Origin: Dioscorea cayenensis subsp. rotundata
Lineage: Eukaryota; Streptophyta; Magnoliopsida; Dioscoreales; Dioscoreaceae
Assembly: GCF_009730915.1 (NCBI RefSeq)
Contig: NC_052491.1
Coordinates: 2,094,908-2,158,907 of the forward strand
Length of the DNA stretch: 64,000 nt
Direction of reading: 5' to 3'
The notes beneath the pieces are model-generated. The model was not told where the DNA came from, ran no database searches, and saw only the letters and a program-made list of their open reading frames with translations. A program made the position numbers and the translations under genes. Positions within the stretch are counted from its first letter, which is position 1. Each line of letters starts with the position of its first letter. This document shows, one piece after another, positions 48,327-61,292 of the stretch.

Positions 48327-49205
48327 AAAATTTTTTATGAATAAAATATCATTAAAAGATTGTTTTGAATTTTAATTTATATATGAAAAGTGATATTCTT
48401 AATTTAATTTATTTTAAATTTCTACCTACATTATTTAGAATAAATTTATTAAATACTATAAAATTGACTAGTGATAATAACAACTAATATGGCTAGCCAA
48501 CCAATCATGGATCTTCATATATTTTTGCTTTTAAATTTTATATTTAGATATGTTTTTATTGAACTTATCAATATATATTTATCAATTTTTTAGCATATTA
48601 ATGTAAAAAGTAGAAATAATAAATAAAAATAAAAAATAAAACCTTACAAAAATATAATTGCTTTCTCGAAAGCACTAAAAAAATCATTATAGGTTGTGTT
48701 GATTAGTGAGTTTTTTTCTCTTTGTGCAATCTCTTATGAGTTTATGTTTTATCTTTTATTAAGATTTATCTTGTTTTATATCTAATTTAATTTATTTAAT
48801 TTTTTGTGTGATTATTTGTTAAATATTTATTTGATTATTTGTTATGAAAATTGTTGTGAAAACATATTAGATATTTATTGTAATTATTTGTTAAAAAATT
48901 TTGATTATTCATTAGAATAAATATTGTATTTAATAATTGAATTAGATTGTGAATTTGTGTTAAATTATTTTTTAATTTTATTATTTATTAATTTAGTGCT
49001 TAACTAGTAATTGAGTTAATTGCTAATTATGTAGATATGATAGGTTTTTACTTGTCAATCAAAATTTTTAGGTCGATGTATATTTTATATTGTTGAAGTA
49101 TTGATTTCGAGTTTGAATTAATATAATTATTTAATATTTATAAATATTTTAAATTTAAATTCAGCACCTTCTTAATTAGATTCTAGTTCAGCCACTGTTT
49201 GTATC
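48210..49205 (+). mobile_element. 980-bp non-autonomous hAT element with perfect 8-bp duplication
   Basis: The element spans 48218-49197. The ends are cataggcggaaccaag and, as complement, cagtggctgaactag, matching the CAGTGGCGGA-type repeats of plant hAT elements with mutations. The 8-bp duplication tttgtatc is at 48210-48217 and 49198-49205. It contains a (TA)n tract at about 48276-48321 and AT-rich sequence without coding capacity. A relic of the same family lies inverted at 13216-14010. Confidence 0.9.
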
Positions 49206-49589
49206 AATTTTAGCCATATTGTATCTCTTTCATTCTCTCTAATTTCCTATCTTATTTTTTATTTTCAGTGTTTAAATGCATTTTAGGTACTTGTATTTGA
49301 TCATTTTATTCACTTTTGTTTCTATAATTTTTAAATATTCAATATGATGATTGGATAGTGATCATTTTTATTATAACATCCACTCGGTATACCATTTAAT
49401 AAATGATTGATTTTTAATTATTATTTTTTTTATGCATCATACAATTATACATGCAGTGCATTTGACCATATTGATTGATTTGCTATGTCAGCAACGTCAC
49501 ACAGTTTTTATTAAACAATAATTTTTAAAAATATTATTTTTATTATATTAATGTGGATTAATATTTTTGATGAATCCACTCCATTAAGA

Positions 49590-49638
<49 letters not shown>

Positions 49639-49952
49639 TGAAATACGAATTCTGAACAGGCTAGTTCGTGCTAGTTCGTAGTTGCCAAGTAAAGAATAAT
49701 TAAAAAATAACGCATATGAAATATTATCCTTGGGAGAAAAATGACCATTTATTTATGTAAAGGTCATATACAAATATTTCGCAAATGTAAGGAAAAAAAT
49801 ATTATATAGTCAAATATTTTCTTTCTATTGCTAAATAGATCTCAAAAATCCTCTTACACATTTTTATGTTTTGGTTTGTGTTTTTCAATTTGTTATAATA
49901 TAACAATGTGTATATTATTGATTTCACAATATCTATATATGATTTTAAACAG
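49206..49952. other. AT-rich spacer with an (AAT)n microsatellite
   Basis: No gene is seen. A perfect trinucleotide array of ~16 AAT/ATA units occupies about 49588-49636. The direct phrase gctagttcgt repeats at about 49660-49680. Confidence 0.6.
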
Positions 49953-51237
49953 GTTCGAGAAGAAGATGAGAAGGCAATACAATTTTGTTAATTTATTCGA
50001 TGAAATAACTCACTTGGAAGGAGAACAATCAGAAGTCTCATTCTTAGAGCTATTGCCTCCCTAAACCAGTCTCTAAATCATATACGATAGTGGGGAAAAA
50101 ATTCGTTTCCAACCTTGATATTGCTCAAGGTTATCTGGCAGATGAAACAATTGGTATAATTGACATATGGGGCATGGGGGGTGTAGGCAAGACCACACTC
50201 TTGAAAAAATCAACCAATCATTGTTAGATGATGCAAACATGGTATTTGATCATGTGCTATTTATCGAAGTTTCACAAAATACTTAGTTGGAAGAACTTCG
50301 GAAAGAGATTGCTAAAAAATTGCATTTGGCCCCTGATGCTGGTCAACAAGACATCTTCAATGCCCTAGAAACTAAGAATATTGTATTGCTCTTGGATAAT
50401 AGACCTTGTTGATCTTGGAATTATCAATCCTTATAGGGATGATGATGATTCCACCAAACCATACAAATATAAAGTGATTTTCACTACTCGATCAGAAGAT
50501 GTGTGTGCCCGGATGGGGGCAAGCAAAAAGATTAAAGTGAAATGCTTGGAATTAGATGAAGCATGGGTTCTTTTCAAGCACAATGTTAATCTAGCTGTTA
50601 TTGAGTCAGATGAAAAGTTGAAGAAAATAGCAAGGGAAGTGATGAACAAGTGTGGTGGTTTGCCACTTGCTCTGCAAGTGGTGGGTAAGGCGATGTCTAA
50701 TAGAAATACCGTCCAAGATTGGGAATTTATTTTGAGCTCGCTAAAGATTTCACGTACTCAAGTAGTTCAAGGTGTGCAGGAATCACTACTTCCTATTTTG
50801 AAATTCAGTTATGATACTCTACTTAGAAATATTCAGGAGTGTTTCTTGTGGGCTTCCCTTTTACGATGGTTATCCAAAGAAGGTTTGTTAAAATTATGGA
50901 TTGGTTTAGGCTTAATCGGTGATTTTGTCAATTTACAACAATCTTATCTCCAAGCAAGATATATTTTTAACATTCTAGAGAAATCATGTTTATTGTATTC
51001 TTCTGATGATGATTATGTGGACCTACATGATGCAATTTATGAGATGGCAGTGTGGATAGCATCAGACTGTGGGATGAACAAGAATAAATGGATAGTGAAA
51101 AAATATGATATGTTTGTAGTTGAAATACCATCAATCAATGCAGAGAATTGGAGATTCGCGAACGAGTGATTATAAGTGGCAAGGTGGAGCTTTTTCCAAG
51201 TTTTTCTTCATCAGTGTTCTGATTTGTTATGTTTAAT
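49953..51237 (+). pseudogene. NLR-4: CNL resistance gene, frameshifted, cut by the assembly gap
   Basis: An AG acceptor at 49952 opens a coiled-coil-type exon (RFEKKMRRQYNF, then LFDEITHLEGEQSEVSFLEL). The P-loop IWGMGGVGKTTLLK is at about 50167-50205, followed by a one-base shift. The frame then reads FDHVLFIEVSQNT with TAG at 50284-50286, LEELRKEIAKKLHLAPDAGQ and the kinase-2 remnant IVLLLDN, with another shift. A 262-codon frame (50381-51169) gives RNBS-B KVIFTTRSEDVC, CGGLPLALQVVG, SYDTLLRNIQECFLWASL, and the MHD-type DLHDAIYEMAVWI. A shift near 51147 moves to the LRR start (ERVIISGKVELFPSF), and the N gap follows at 51238. The LRR is therefore not visible. At least four lesions make a functional protein unlikely. 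Confidence 0.85.
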
Positions 51238-52237
51238 NNNNNNNNNNNNNNNNNNNNNNNNNNNNNNNNNNNNNNNNNNNNNNNNNNNNNNNNNNNNNNN
51301 NNNNNNNNNNNNNNNNNNNNNNNNNNNNNNNNNNNNNNNNNNNNNNNNNNNNNNNNNNNNNNNNNNNNNNNNNNNNNNNNNNNNNNNNNNNNNNNNNNNN
51401 NNNNNNNNNNNNNNNNNNNNNNNNNNNNNNNNNNNNNNNNNNNNNNNNNNNNNNNNNNNNNNNNNNNNNNNNNNNNNNNNNNNNNNNNNNNNNNNNNNNN
51501 NNNNNNNNNNNNNNNNNNNNNNNNNNNNNNNNNNNNNNNNNNNNNNNNNNNNNNNNNNNNNNNNNNNNNNNNNNNNNNNNNNNNNNNNNNNNNNNNNNNN
51601 NNNNNNNNNNNNNNNNNNNNNNNNNNNNNNNNNNNNNNNNNNNNNNNNNNNNNNNNNNNNNNNNNNNNNNNNNNNNNNNNNNNNNNNNNNNNNNNNNNNN
51701 NNNNNNNNNNNNNNNNNNNNNNNNNNNNNNNNNNNNNNNNNNNNNNNNNNNNNNNNNNNNNNNNNNNNNNNNNNNNNNNNNNNNNNNNNNNNNNNNNNNN
51801 NNNNNNNNNNNNNNNNNNNNNNNNNNNNNNNNNNNNNNNNNNNNNNNNNNNNNNNNNNNNNNNNNNNNNNNNNNNNNNNNNNNNNNNNNNNNNNNNNNNN
51901 NNNNNNNNNNNNNNNNNNNNNNNNNNNNNNNNNNNNNNNNNNNNNNNNNNNNNNNNNNNNNNNNNNNNNNNNNNNNNNNNNNNNNNNNNNNNNNNNNNNN
52001 NNNNNNNNNNNNNNNNNNNNNNNNNNNNNNNNNNNNNNNNNNNNNNNNNNNNNNNNNNNNNNNNNNNNNNNNNNNNNNNNNNNNNNNNNNNNNNNNNNNN
52101 NNNNNNNNNNNNNNNNNNNNNNNNNNNNNNNNNNNNNNNNNNNNNNNNNNNNNNNNNNNNNNNNNNNNNNNNNNNNNNNNNNNNNNNNNNNNNNNNNNNN
52201 NNNNNNNNNNNNNNNNNNNNNNNNNNNNNNNNNNNNN
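51238..52237. other. Assembly gap (1,000 N)
   Basis: Exactly 1,000 N, so the true size is probably unknown. Sequence on the far side is not NLR-like, so the LRR of NLR-4 may lie in the gap or be lost. Confidence 1.
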
Positions 52238-52344
52238 TTTCAGTTACGTATTGCTTCTCGTAACAATCTAATAGTTGCACAAACAATAAATTAGAAACAT
52301 ATGCAAGTAAAATAATATTGGGAGAAATTCTCAGAGTAAAAGAG

Positions 52345-54722
52345 ATAACAAAAAATATCTTGCAGAATATAAATCTGGTATATTCAATGGTGTTGTTTAC
52401 TATGATAGAGAGTTTCTTTATATCCTTGAAGGAATAGAAAATTTTGAAATATATTTAATATCCCATAAATTTATGATTAGAGAGTAGTAGTAAAATTTTG
52501 GTTTGTCAAAAAAAAGTTAGAAAAGGCCAGTATTAAATATAGGATGGTTATAAAATTACAAAAAATATAATTTTGAAGAGAGTATATTTAAGGATGCAAA
52601 AATTATTTTCAGATTCATCAAAAGAGAATTTGTCTAAAACAAAATAAGTTTCAAATACAAAATCTTTTACTAGGGATGGAAATTCTGAGTAAGAAGTTCA
52701 AGAATTAAGAGAAAAATTTAAGACGTAAAGGGAGAAGTAGTAGAATAGCAAGATATATAAAATTGTTATTTTACTATGGAGGGATTATGTTGATGCAAAT
52801 TACATACTTTTAATAATATTGAAGGATAATGTGTCATAGATGAATTATTTGATATTCATGTATAACTATGATAAATGTAATGTGATGGAATTTAGAAAGA
52901 ATTATTCGTTTTTATTTAACAGATTTTATCCGTATTTTGTACTAGTATCATAATGGCTAATATCTGCTATAGAAAATATCGTTATATATTTATTTTGTTA
53001 GTAGTATGGCGTATTTCTTTATCCTTAGTGTCCCTGCTAATATTTAGTAGTAGTTGAAATAGAAGAGAGTGATTTCAAGCAAGCATTGCAACAAGTATGT
53101 AGTGTGAAGAATATTATGATTATACAATCAAAAATGTGAGTTATGTTTCTTTTGTTTATCAAAAGTTCAAAAGCTTTTCAATGAAGGTATTGGAAAAGCT
53201 TACTGCAATATTATAGATTTTTTTTTTTTTTTAAGATAAAAATTACGGTATGAGTTAGATGGTGATTTATTGAGATATGGGAAATATATATATATGGATA
53301 TATGAAAAATAAAATGTAAGTTTCAGCCACTACCAGCTTTTCAAAGATTAGTTTGAAGAAGATATGATGGATGAAAACAAAAAAAATGAGACAAAAAAAA
53401 AAAAAAGATAAGAAGTAATAAAGAGAAAGGAAAGAGAGAGAAGATAAGAATGAATAAAGAAGGTTAGAACGATGATAAAAATAAGATATAAAAAGCTAAG
53501 ATAAGGAAGAAAGAATTCTAATCTTTATTTTTCTTTGTCTCTACTTTTTGTCTTCAGTTCTTTTATCATCTTCTTTGTCTTTCCTTATTCCTTCTTATAT
53601 CTTTTGTCTCTTTTTTGTTTGTTTTCATCCGTCATATCTTCTTCAAAGTAATCTTTTAGAAAAGACTTAGTAGTGGCTGACGCATTCACATTTTCTTTTT
53701 ATATATATATATATATATATATTTTGCCCATATTTCAAGATAATCTGTATCTATTAACTCATCGTATTTTTCTTTATTTTCAAAGAAAACCCGTGTGTGC
53801 ATTTTTGTAAGTATTTCTCCATACCTTTCATTGAAAAGCTTTGGAGCTTTTGATATATGACAAAGATTTCTTGTCCTTTCATTTTTTGTTTTTTTAGTAT
53901 AAGCATAATATTCTTCATACTACATACTTGTTGCAATGCTTGCTTGAAATCCTTTCATACTATATTCAACTATTATTAACTATTCAGCGGGATATCAAGG
54001 ATGAAATGCTGCCATACTACTAACAAAATAAATATATAACCGATATTTTCTCTGCATATTTCTTTTAATTATGGCTTTTTTATTTTGAATGGGAGATATT
54101 GTAGTCAATATTGTTTATTTGATGTGTTTATTAATTAAACTAATCAAATAATTTTTGACTAATTTATGATGTACATATGTAGTTATTCGTGAATATGCAA
54201 ATAATTCATCTACTATACCTTATCCTTCAATATTAATTGAAGTATGTAATTTTGCATCTACAAATGATACTTACTCCATAGTAAAATATCCATTTATTTA
54301 CTCATCTTACTTTCTTCTTCCTTTTCCTTTCCTGTCTTAAATTTTTCTCTTAATTCTTGAACTTCTTAGTCAAGTATTTCTATTCTTAGTAATAGATTTT
54401 GTATTTGAGCTTCCATTATTGTTTTGGAGCAAATTCTCTTGTTGATGAATCTAGAAAAATAATTTTTGTATCCTTTAATATACTCTACTTCAAAATTATA
54501 CCTTTTTTTTTTTTTTGTAATTTTCTTAACCATCCTAGTTTTAATGCTGGCTTTCTAACTTTTTTGGACAAAATTCTTAAAATTTTTACTCTATTCAAAT
54601 TATAAATTTATGGGATATTAAATATATTTCAAAATTTTCTATTCCTTTGAGGATAGCAAGAAACTCTTTATCATAAGTATTGAATATACCAGATTTATAT
54701 TCTGCAAGATATTTTTGTTATA
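52345..54722. repeat. ~1.2 kb-arm inverted repeat of endogenous pararetrovirus-like sequence
   Basis: The left arm (about 52345-53515) and right arm (about 53516-54722) are reverse complements with scattered mismatches and small indels. There is almost no loop; the centre is at the gaattc near 53513-53518. Landmarks present in both arms are caagcaagcattgcaaca, cttgcagaatataaatctgg and aatcttt. Read on the minus strand, the outer part of the right arm carries a decayed RNase H-like segment of the type next to reverse transcriptase in Caulimoviridae; a Ty3-type source is the alternative. Frames are closed by many stops in both arms. No intact viral gene exists. A transcript through both arms would fold into a long hairpin. 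Confidence 0.75.
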
Positions 54723-55560
54723 TGATGTTTAATATTTCTTATAATTTTAACATCTTCTTGCGTCCACTTAAATATTTCTCCTTTCTTTAATTTCTTTTGT
54801 AAAAGGGTACTTACTTTTGCTAATCTTTTTTATGAATTGATTTCCATAATTTAATATTCCAAATATCTTTGTAATTGTTTTTGTCTTTAATGTTTTCATA
54901 AAAGTCTTTTATCTTTTGGATGACTGGTGTGATATGTCTCAGATCAGATATTTCGCCTTTAGCTTAATATTTTGAGTATAATTAATCCTCATATTTAATG
55001 AATGTGTTATTTAGTTCAGAGTAATAGGTTGCAATGAAATCGTAAATGACTTAATTTGTATTTAAAATATTGGATTGATTGAACAACCCAACTCGACCAA
55101 ATATAAAGACTTAATCAGATCTAAAATATTGTCGACTTTAAAACAGAATCACACAATTATAGGAACATGTACGACAATTAAACCTTTATCTTTCTAATAA
55201 GTGAAGTTTTAATTTGAATTTTCCATATTCTATTTTTAAACTTAAAATATAAATTTATTGACTGCTATTACTACTTTCTTTTTGCTAAATACTAATCCAT
55301 ATTTTTTTGCTAATTGCAAGAATTCTCGTATATCTAATATATGTCATTATTTTAATGATGAGTATATCGGTATATCATCAATATACACTAATATCTTATT
55401 ATGATATTTTCAAAATATTCTATCTATTTTTCTTTAGAATATTTGTAATTAGGATCTATAATTTTTGTTTCTACGTAGATTTTATTTTGATCCCATTTTT
55501 CTAAAAAAATTTTCTCCATTTATATGTTCTAATTCTTTTAAAATCCAATGAGGAATATTA
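54723..55560 (-). pseudogene. Degraded reverse-transcriptase region, pararetrovirus-like
   Basis: On the minus strand a YIDD-type catalytic motif of reverse transcriptase can be read near 55370, with RT-like residues on both sides. This continues towards the RNase H-like part in the right arm of the inverted repeat, in the order expected for one pol gene. The frame is interrupted by many stops and shifts. The Caulimoviridae assignment rests on short motifs and their order; a Ty3/Gypsy origin is not excluded. A stretch at about 55030-55190 resembles the end of the MULE-MITE family at 36123 and may be another insertion. Confidence 0.5.
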
Positions 55561-58250
55561 TTTTCATTTTCTTCTTCTTGTGTATGTTCCATATTTATAT
55601 CTTCTAACTGCTCTTCTAGTTCCTAATTTATTAATTTTATTATTTTCTATTATAATAAAATCTTTATTTTTTTTTATATAAAAGGTTCATATTTTAATAA
55701 AAAGTCATTTCCAATGATAAATTATTTGAATGGAAAATTGAGGTTAAAAAACAAATAGATAAACTTAAAAAAAAATATTATCACATAATATTCAATTACA
55801 AGAAAAACCCACATGCCAAAAATTTTATTCCAACTCCCATAAAGATAAAGATATTGATACAACTCCTAGCATGGTCTTCATGACATAGATTGTATGAACA
55901 AAGCAACAACAAACATAAATTGTCCAAGTGGGCATAATATACTAATCATTTAATTTTACATGTTTACATTATTATTTTTTATTTTTTATTTTTTATTTTT
56001 TTGTGTTTGAATTGGTAATTGAGGGAGTTCTTGAAATTTTATTTTATTTTATTTTTTATTTTTTTTTATTTTCATTTTTTTTTTTGCTACCTTTGCTGCA
56101 CAAGCCAAGCCTAGCAACAGTGTTTGATTCATCTATATTCCAAACAATGTACAAAGAAAATTCTAACTAAATTATTCTTCTGTTCTCTAATTACCTTTAT
56201 ACCCGGATATTTGTGCTTCACCAACTAGGATAGTTAAAGACATTTTTTATAATCCCAAAACCTTTTCTTTTGAACTTTGAAAAACAAAGAACCAATCAAT
56301 TTCAATTGCATTTCCACTTTCACATTTAAAAAACCCTTTTAAGGCTTTTTAGCTGAAATCAGGATTTTTTTTTCTTCCTTAGTTTTAAATAAAATCCAAA
56401 TTACTTTTTTGGTACTTATTTCAAAAGTAAATTACAAAATTGACATGAAACAGTATAACGAAGCATGTAATATGAACAAAAGGGGAAAAAACATGAATAT
56501 AGCCAATAACATATTGCGACAACTATAAACAAACGAATAACAATATCGCAGACGAAGCAATAAACAAACCAATCAAACCCTTGCGACAAAATAAAAAAAA
56601 AAACATGTAAACTTGCTATATAACAAATGCAAAACATTTTCTTCCATCTCCAATGGTTGGCCTAAAATGTCAACAATTACCTGCTCAACTTTAAGCACCT
56701 TCATTCTACGTTGCAGCATCCCAAAATCGAAAACTGACAAGTTCACCTAAAACTATAAACACAATGAAATTTGATTAATATACGGAAATTATGGAAAATT
56801 GATCCATGGACAATGTAAATGCTTTTAAGTCATACAATTTATTCATGTCGGAAAGTTTCAAGTCAGAAGTAAATGCTTTTAAGTCATACAATGACTCATG
56901 TTGCTTAAATTCAGTGTGTTTCGGGAGTAAGAATGCTGACCTAATATCTCAGAAATTTGCATAAGAATTGCCAAATTTTGTTTAATTTAAATTTATAAGG
57001 GCAAGGTTATTTGTATGGCACAATTTTTGTTAAATGGTATCATGTAAACAAACATTTTTTACTGTAACACTAGGATAACATTTCTCAAAATGGTATCATA
57101 TTGTCTACTTGATAAGAAGAATCAAGAGAGATTATGCACATATTCTAAATCTTAGGAGATGTCAAGGATTCTGATTACAGAAATCATTAAGACATAAAAC
57201 ACATAAAACGTACATCAATGTTAAAAGAAGCTCAAGCTTTGTATAATGCCAAAGAGAAAAAAAATAATAATAATAAAACAAGTTTTATTTGCGTATATGT
57301 GAAACTGGCTGAAGCTTCACTTTATGAAAAAGCTGAAAAGAAAAATATGAGAATTCTTGCAAACCTCGAGAACAACCCAATGCTAACAAAGCTCAAAGTT
57401 TTATTTAATATAGCTCAGACCAAAGTGAGGGAAAGCTGAAAAGTCACTTTGAGATCCTTAGATTGTGATGCAAAAGAGCTTGAAAGACAAATTACAATGA
57501 TAGTTTTAATGACAAGGAAAATGGAATGATAAACAGAGATGGTGGAAATTCAATAGACATCATGTCATGTCATCTATGAAATACAATGGTATGTCTTAGC
57601 TATATGAGCATTTAGTATTGAGCTACATAGTTTGAATCTAGAATAGCAAAGACTCCCATTTCTAGATAAGATTGGTTACAAGCTACTCTATGAACATGAA
57701 AAGCTAGAGAAAGGTTAAAAATTAACATCTACTTTAATTTCATCTGATTAATTTTATTTTGTTAACCATCAAACATGTAACATCAGCTTCACAGAAATAT
57801 TAGGATTAAATGCTAAGGAAGCACATGCTACTGATTGATATTTTTGGGGTTGTTTCCTCGGATAATCCAAAGGTCACTTTGTCATATTTTATAAACAAAG
57901 TTTGAGCACAATAATATATTTATAGAGTTAAAGATTAAACAAATATTGCTATGATGACAATTCTTTTAACTTTTTTATTTTCTTTTCAATAAATAAGTTA
58001 ATTGTCATTTTAAAAAAAAATCATCTTAAATATGTATATACACAAGCAACAAACTAACAACCCTTTATGCTACACTTTAAAGACATAAATGCACAATATC
58101 TTGATAATACTAATGTTAGATGTAAACTAAACATAAATTATCATAATACGATTCAACTTAAAAGCTTAAGCTTATAGAATAAAAAACCTAGGCTGATGTT
58201 CTTAGATCTATATTTAATAACTTAACCATGTGGGACAAGGAGTTACTCTA
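55561..58250. other. AT-rich spacer, no gene recognised
   Basis: Long T-rich tracts at 55970-56090. A plus-strand frame at 57218-57439 is lysine/asparagine-rich and contains an (AAT)n-like run; it has no recognisable domain. No element ends were identified. Confidence 0.45.
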
Positions 58251-58255
58251 ATACA

Positions 58256-58399
58256 CCCCTTCAATATATGCTGCTTTATTTTAACTACCACCATTACAGA
58301 CAAACCAATTAACTAAGCGAAAAATAACCCCTTCAATATATGCTGCTTTATTTTAACTACCACCATTACAGACAAACCAATTAACTAAGCGAAAAATAA
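58256..58399. repeat. Perfect 72-bp tandem duplication
   Basis: Two adjacent copies starting ccccttcaatatatgctgc appear identical over 72 bp. Perfect identity implies a very recent event or an assembly artefact. Confidence 0.9.
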
Positions 58400-61290
58400 G
58401 AGAGCGAGAGAAAAATAAGAAAGCAAGAAAGATGGGTGAAAATGTTGTATTCATCTGATAACTACATCCCAAAAATCACTTTGATCTCAAAAATGGTGCA
58501 TTTTGATCCCCGGCTATACCTATATATCCACTTTTATTCCTTCCGTCAAACTCCTGGTGTTGACATGGCAACAACATGGTGTGTTCACATTTGGTAGATA
58601 AAGTAGCCACGCCACCACATCATTTATTTTAAAAAAAAACTAAACAAAAATATTTAAAACTTTCAAAATGACAAGGTAAACACATGTACCATATATTTTC
58701 GCAAAAACATTTAATATTTATTTTTCTAATGGCATGGCTAGGAGACATGGTCCATGGCCATGTTATTTTTAAAACTTTTGAGCAGCACCTCTTATTTTCT
58801 AAACCTATCCAAAGCTTTCCTTTTATTTTCGCAGTTTGCAAAAGAAGATTCTTATAACAAATGAGCCGCCCCCAACAAAATGGGGATAAAAACGAAAAAG
58901 ACAGAGAGCTTCTAAAATCTTTCCTTTAACTTTCCAAGGCTATTGATGTCACAATTTGAACATAAATACACTAAAAAAAAGATACAGTGGTGGTACCGAA
59001 TTACATGGCAGTGGCCACATCTCCCAGACATGTTATTAAAAATAATTAAATATTAAATATTTTCCAAAAAAAAAAATGTGGCACATCTGTTTCTATGTCA
59101 TCTTAAAAACCTACGTAATTTAATTATTTTTAAATAACACCTTAGTAGGGGCACATCATCTACCATGTCAACACCATGCCCTTGTCAAATTAGATGCTAT
59201 GCAGCAATAACCCGGAGTAACATTACATGGAAGGACAAAAAGTGGGGGCAGGTGTCATTGAAGGACCAAAATGTCTTTGGGTACAGCTGAGGGACTAAAA
59301 GTGCATTTCACCGAAAGGATAATCATGCTCCATATGAGAAAGAAGCCATGGGTGGAGAGACGATAAAAGGGAAAAAGAAGATGACAGTATATGAAATAAA
59401 TACAAATATTATAATACTTCTCCACTCCTATTACAATATTAAACACATGCAACTGTGCTTATACAGACTGGACTACTAGGTATAAAATATTCCCAAATAA
59501 TAATATTAGGGGACACGAATTATTTCAAACTATTAATAACACCAAATATAGAATCTCCTAATACTAAGATACCAATCATATCTGAAACAAAACAACCGGA
59601 GTGCACCCATAACTAAAACCACCACCTTCATCTTGCATTGGATTACTCATATTGGTCATATGTAGAAGTATAGATTTGAAACCGATTTGAAAATGACCCA
59701 AGATTGATTAAGCCAAACTTGAATTAGACAACCAATACTTCAGCTAAGCTTGAAATTAATCGTAATCTCTCTGAATCAGTTTGTTTGGCTTTAATTTGTT
59801 CATAACAGAATCAAGCTGAATTCAAGCTTAATTTATTTAAGCCTGAGCTACTTGCAAACAGTTTGATTACAGACAGCCTTACATAATATCTTCTCATCCT
59901 CAAAATGTATGAATCATCAATGTAATTCTCAATAGAACTCATGTTCTCTTCAATAAAATGGTTTTGCATAATCATTGGAAACTTCAAATTGGCTCTGACC
60001 TGCTGATGGCATGAGAAATACATCAGAGTCTTCATTGCATGTCTGATTCAAATCACCAACATTCCATAGTCCACACACTGACTTGCGCGCAAGCGTAGGC
60101 TGACACCAGAAGTTATGCTGGTGACTACATGAAGTCTCAGTTGGGCTTAATTTTTTGTTTTCAGTACTACCAAATGATGCCTCGACGTCATTGTGATTGG
60201 TTTGGATATAAAATTAGGCATTGAAAGATTCATTTGAGCACAATACTTGATGCAGCACATTAACTTTAATTAATTTGAATTCTAAACAAGAATTTTTTGT
60301 ACGGCATTGATCATGAAATTATGTCCTGGGTTGTCGTTCCTATTCATAACACCTGAGAATAAGAAGGGGAAAGAATTCTTTCTCTAATTCCATATTCCTA
60401 GAAGGATGGGAAATTGAAATCAGCTTTCAGGAGTTACATGTGCAGTAAACTAGCAGTAGGTGGGGTATCCATTCCTTCAAGTATTCCTTCAATTTTCTAA
60501 AACCCCTTCCTTTCTAAACAACATCTTCTACATGATCACCACACAGCAGGTGTTTGACCTGGGCTTGATAAAGCCAAAATAAGCCAATTACATTGTAGGC
60601 CTGCATCACATCCTTCTTGCTTTCGCCTGAGTGCACTTAAAGGTCTGCAAAACTCTATCGTGATCAAATCTTCTCAAAATGCAAATCAGAACCGATTAAT
60701 ATAGCAAAACACATCCAATATGATTTAAAATGTCCCCTCGCTTTGGTATGACAACAAGAACCAGACCTAAAACATCAAGTGAACAGAGTTCAAGCCAAAT
60801 AATATAGTTCAGAGCATGGGATCCGCAGACTCGAGAGAGTGGTAAAACACAGATTTATCATTAAGGTTCCAAAATTTCACCAGCATCAAGAAAACTTAAA
60901 CAGCAAGTACCTATACAAAACCCAACGCTACAGCTAAATTAGGTATATGAACACTATGTGCAATGAGGAAGGGAATCCAAGCGGTTTTGAAGAGCTCAAG
61001 CGCAAGAGGAAAGCAAATGGTATGAGCCTTTTATATAATCCCTTCTTCAAGGTATAAGGTAAACATATATCAACAAACTACGACAGCTACAAAGAGGCAT
61101 TGCTGGCTCATTAAATTTTTATACCATGCCCAGTGCTAAACTTCTATCGCAGCAGATTTGATCTCCCTCAGTCTCTTTCCCAAAAGTAGTGCATACAAAA
61201 GTGTAAAAGAAAAGCAGCATGTCAAACTAATATCAGAAAGAGCAAATAAATATCAACTCGCTAATGTGATGGCAATCATAAACGGTTTCG
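58400..61290. other. Non-coding spacer
   Basis: No gene recognised. The segment about 58450-59330 begins and ends with phrases about data-poor, repeat-like sequence (tttgatctcaaaaatggtgcattttga near the left; ggactaaaagtgcatttcacc near the right) that resemble the ends of dispersed non-coding elements, but no duplication or clear terminal repeat was found. Confidence 0.35.
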
Positions 61291-61292
61291 TC

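Noticed and set aside
51176..52294. Long frames across the N run
   Set aside because: They are artefacts of translating N bases.
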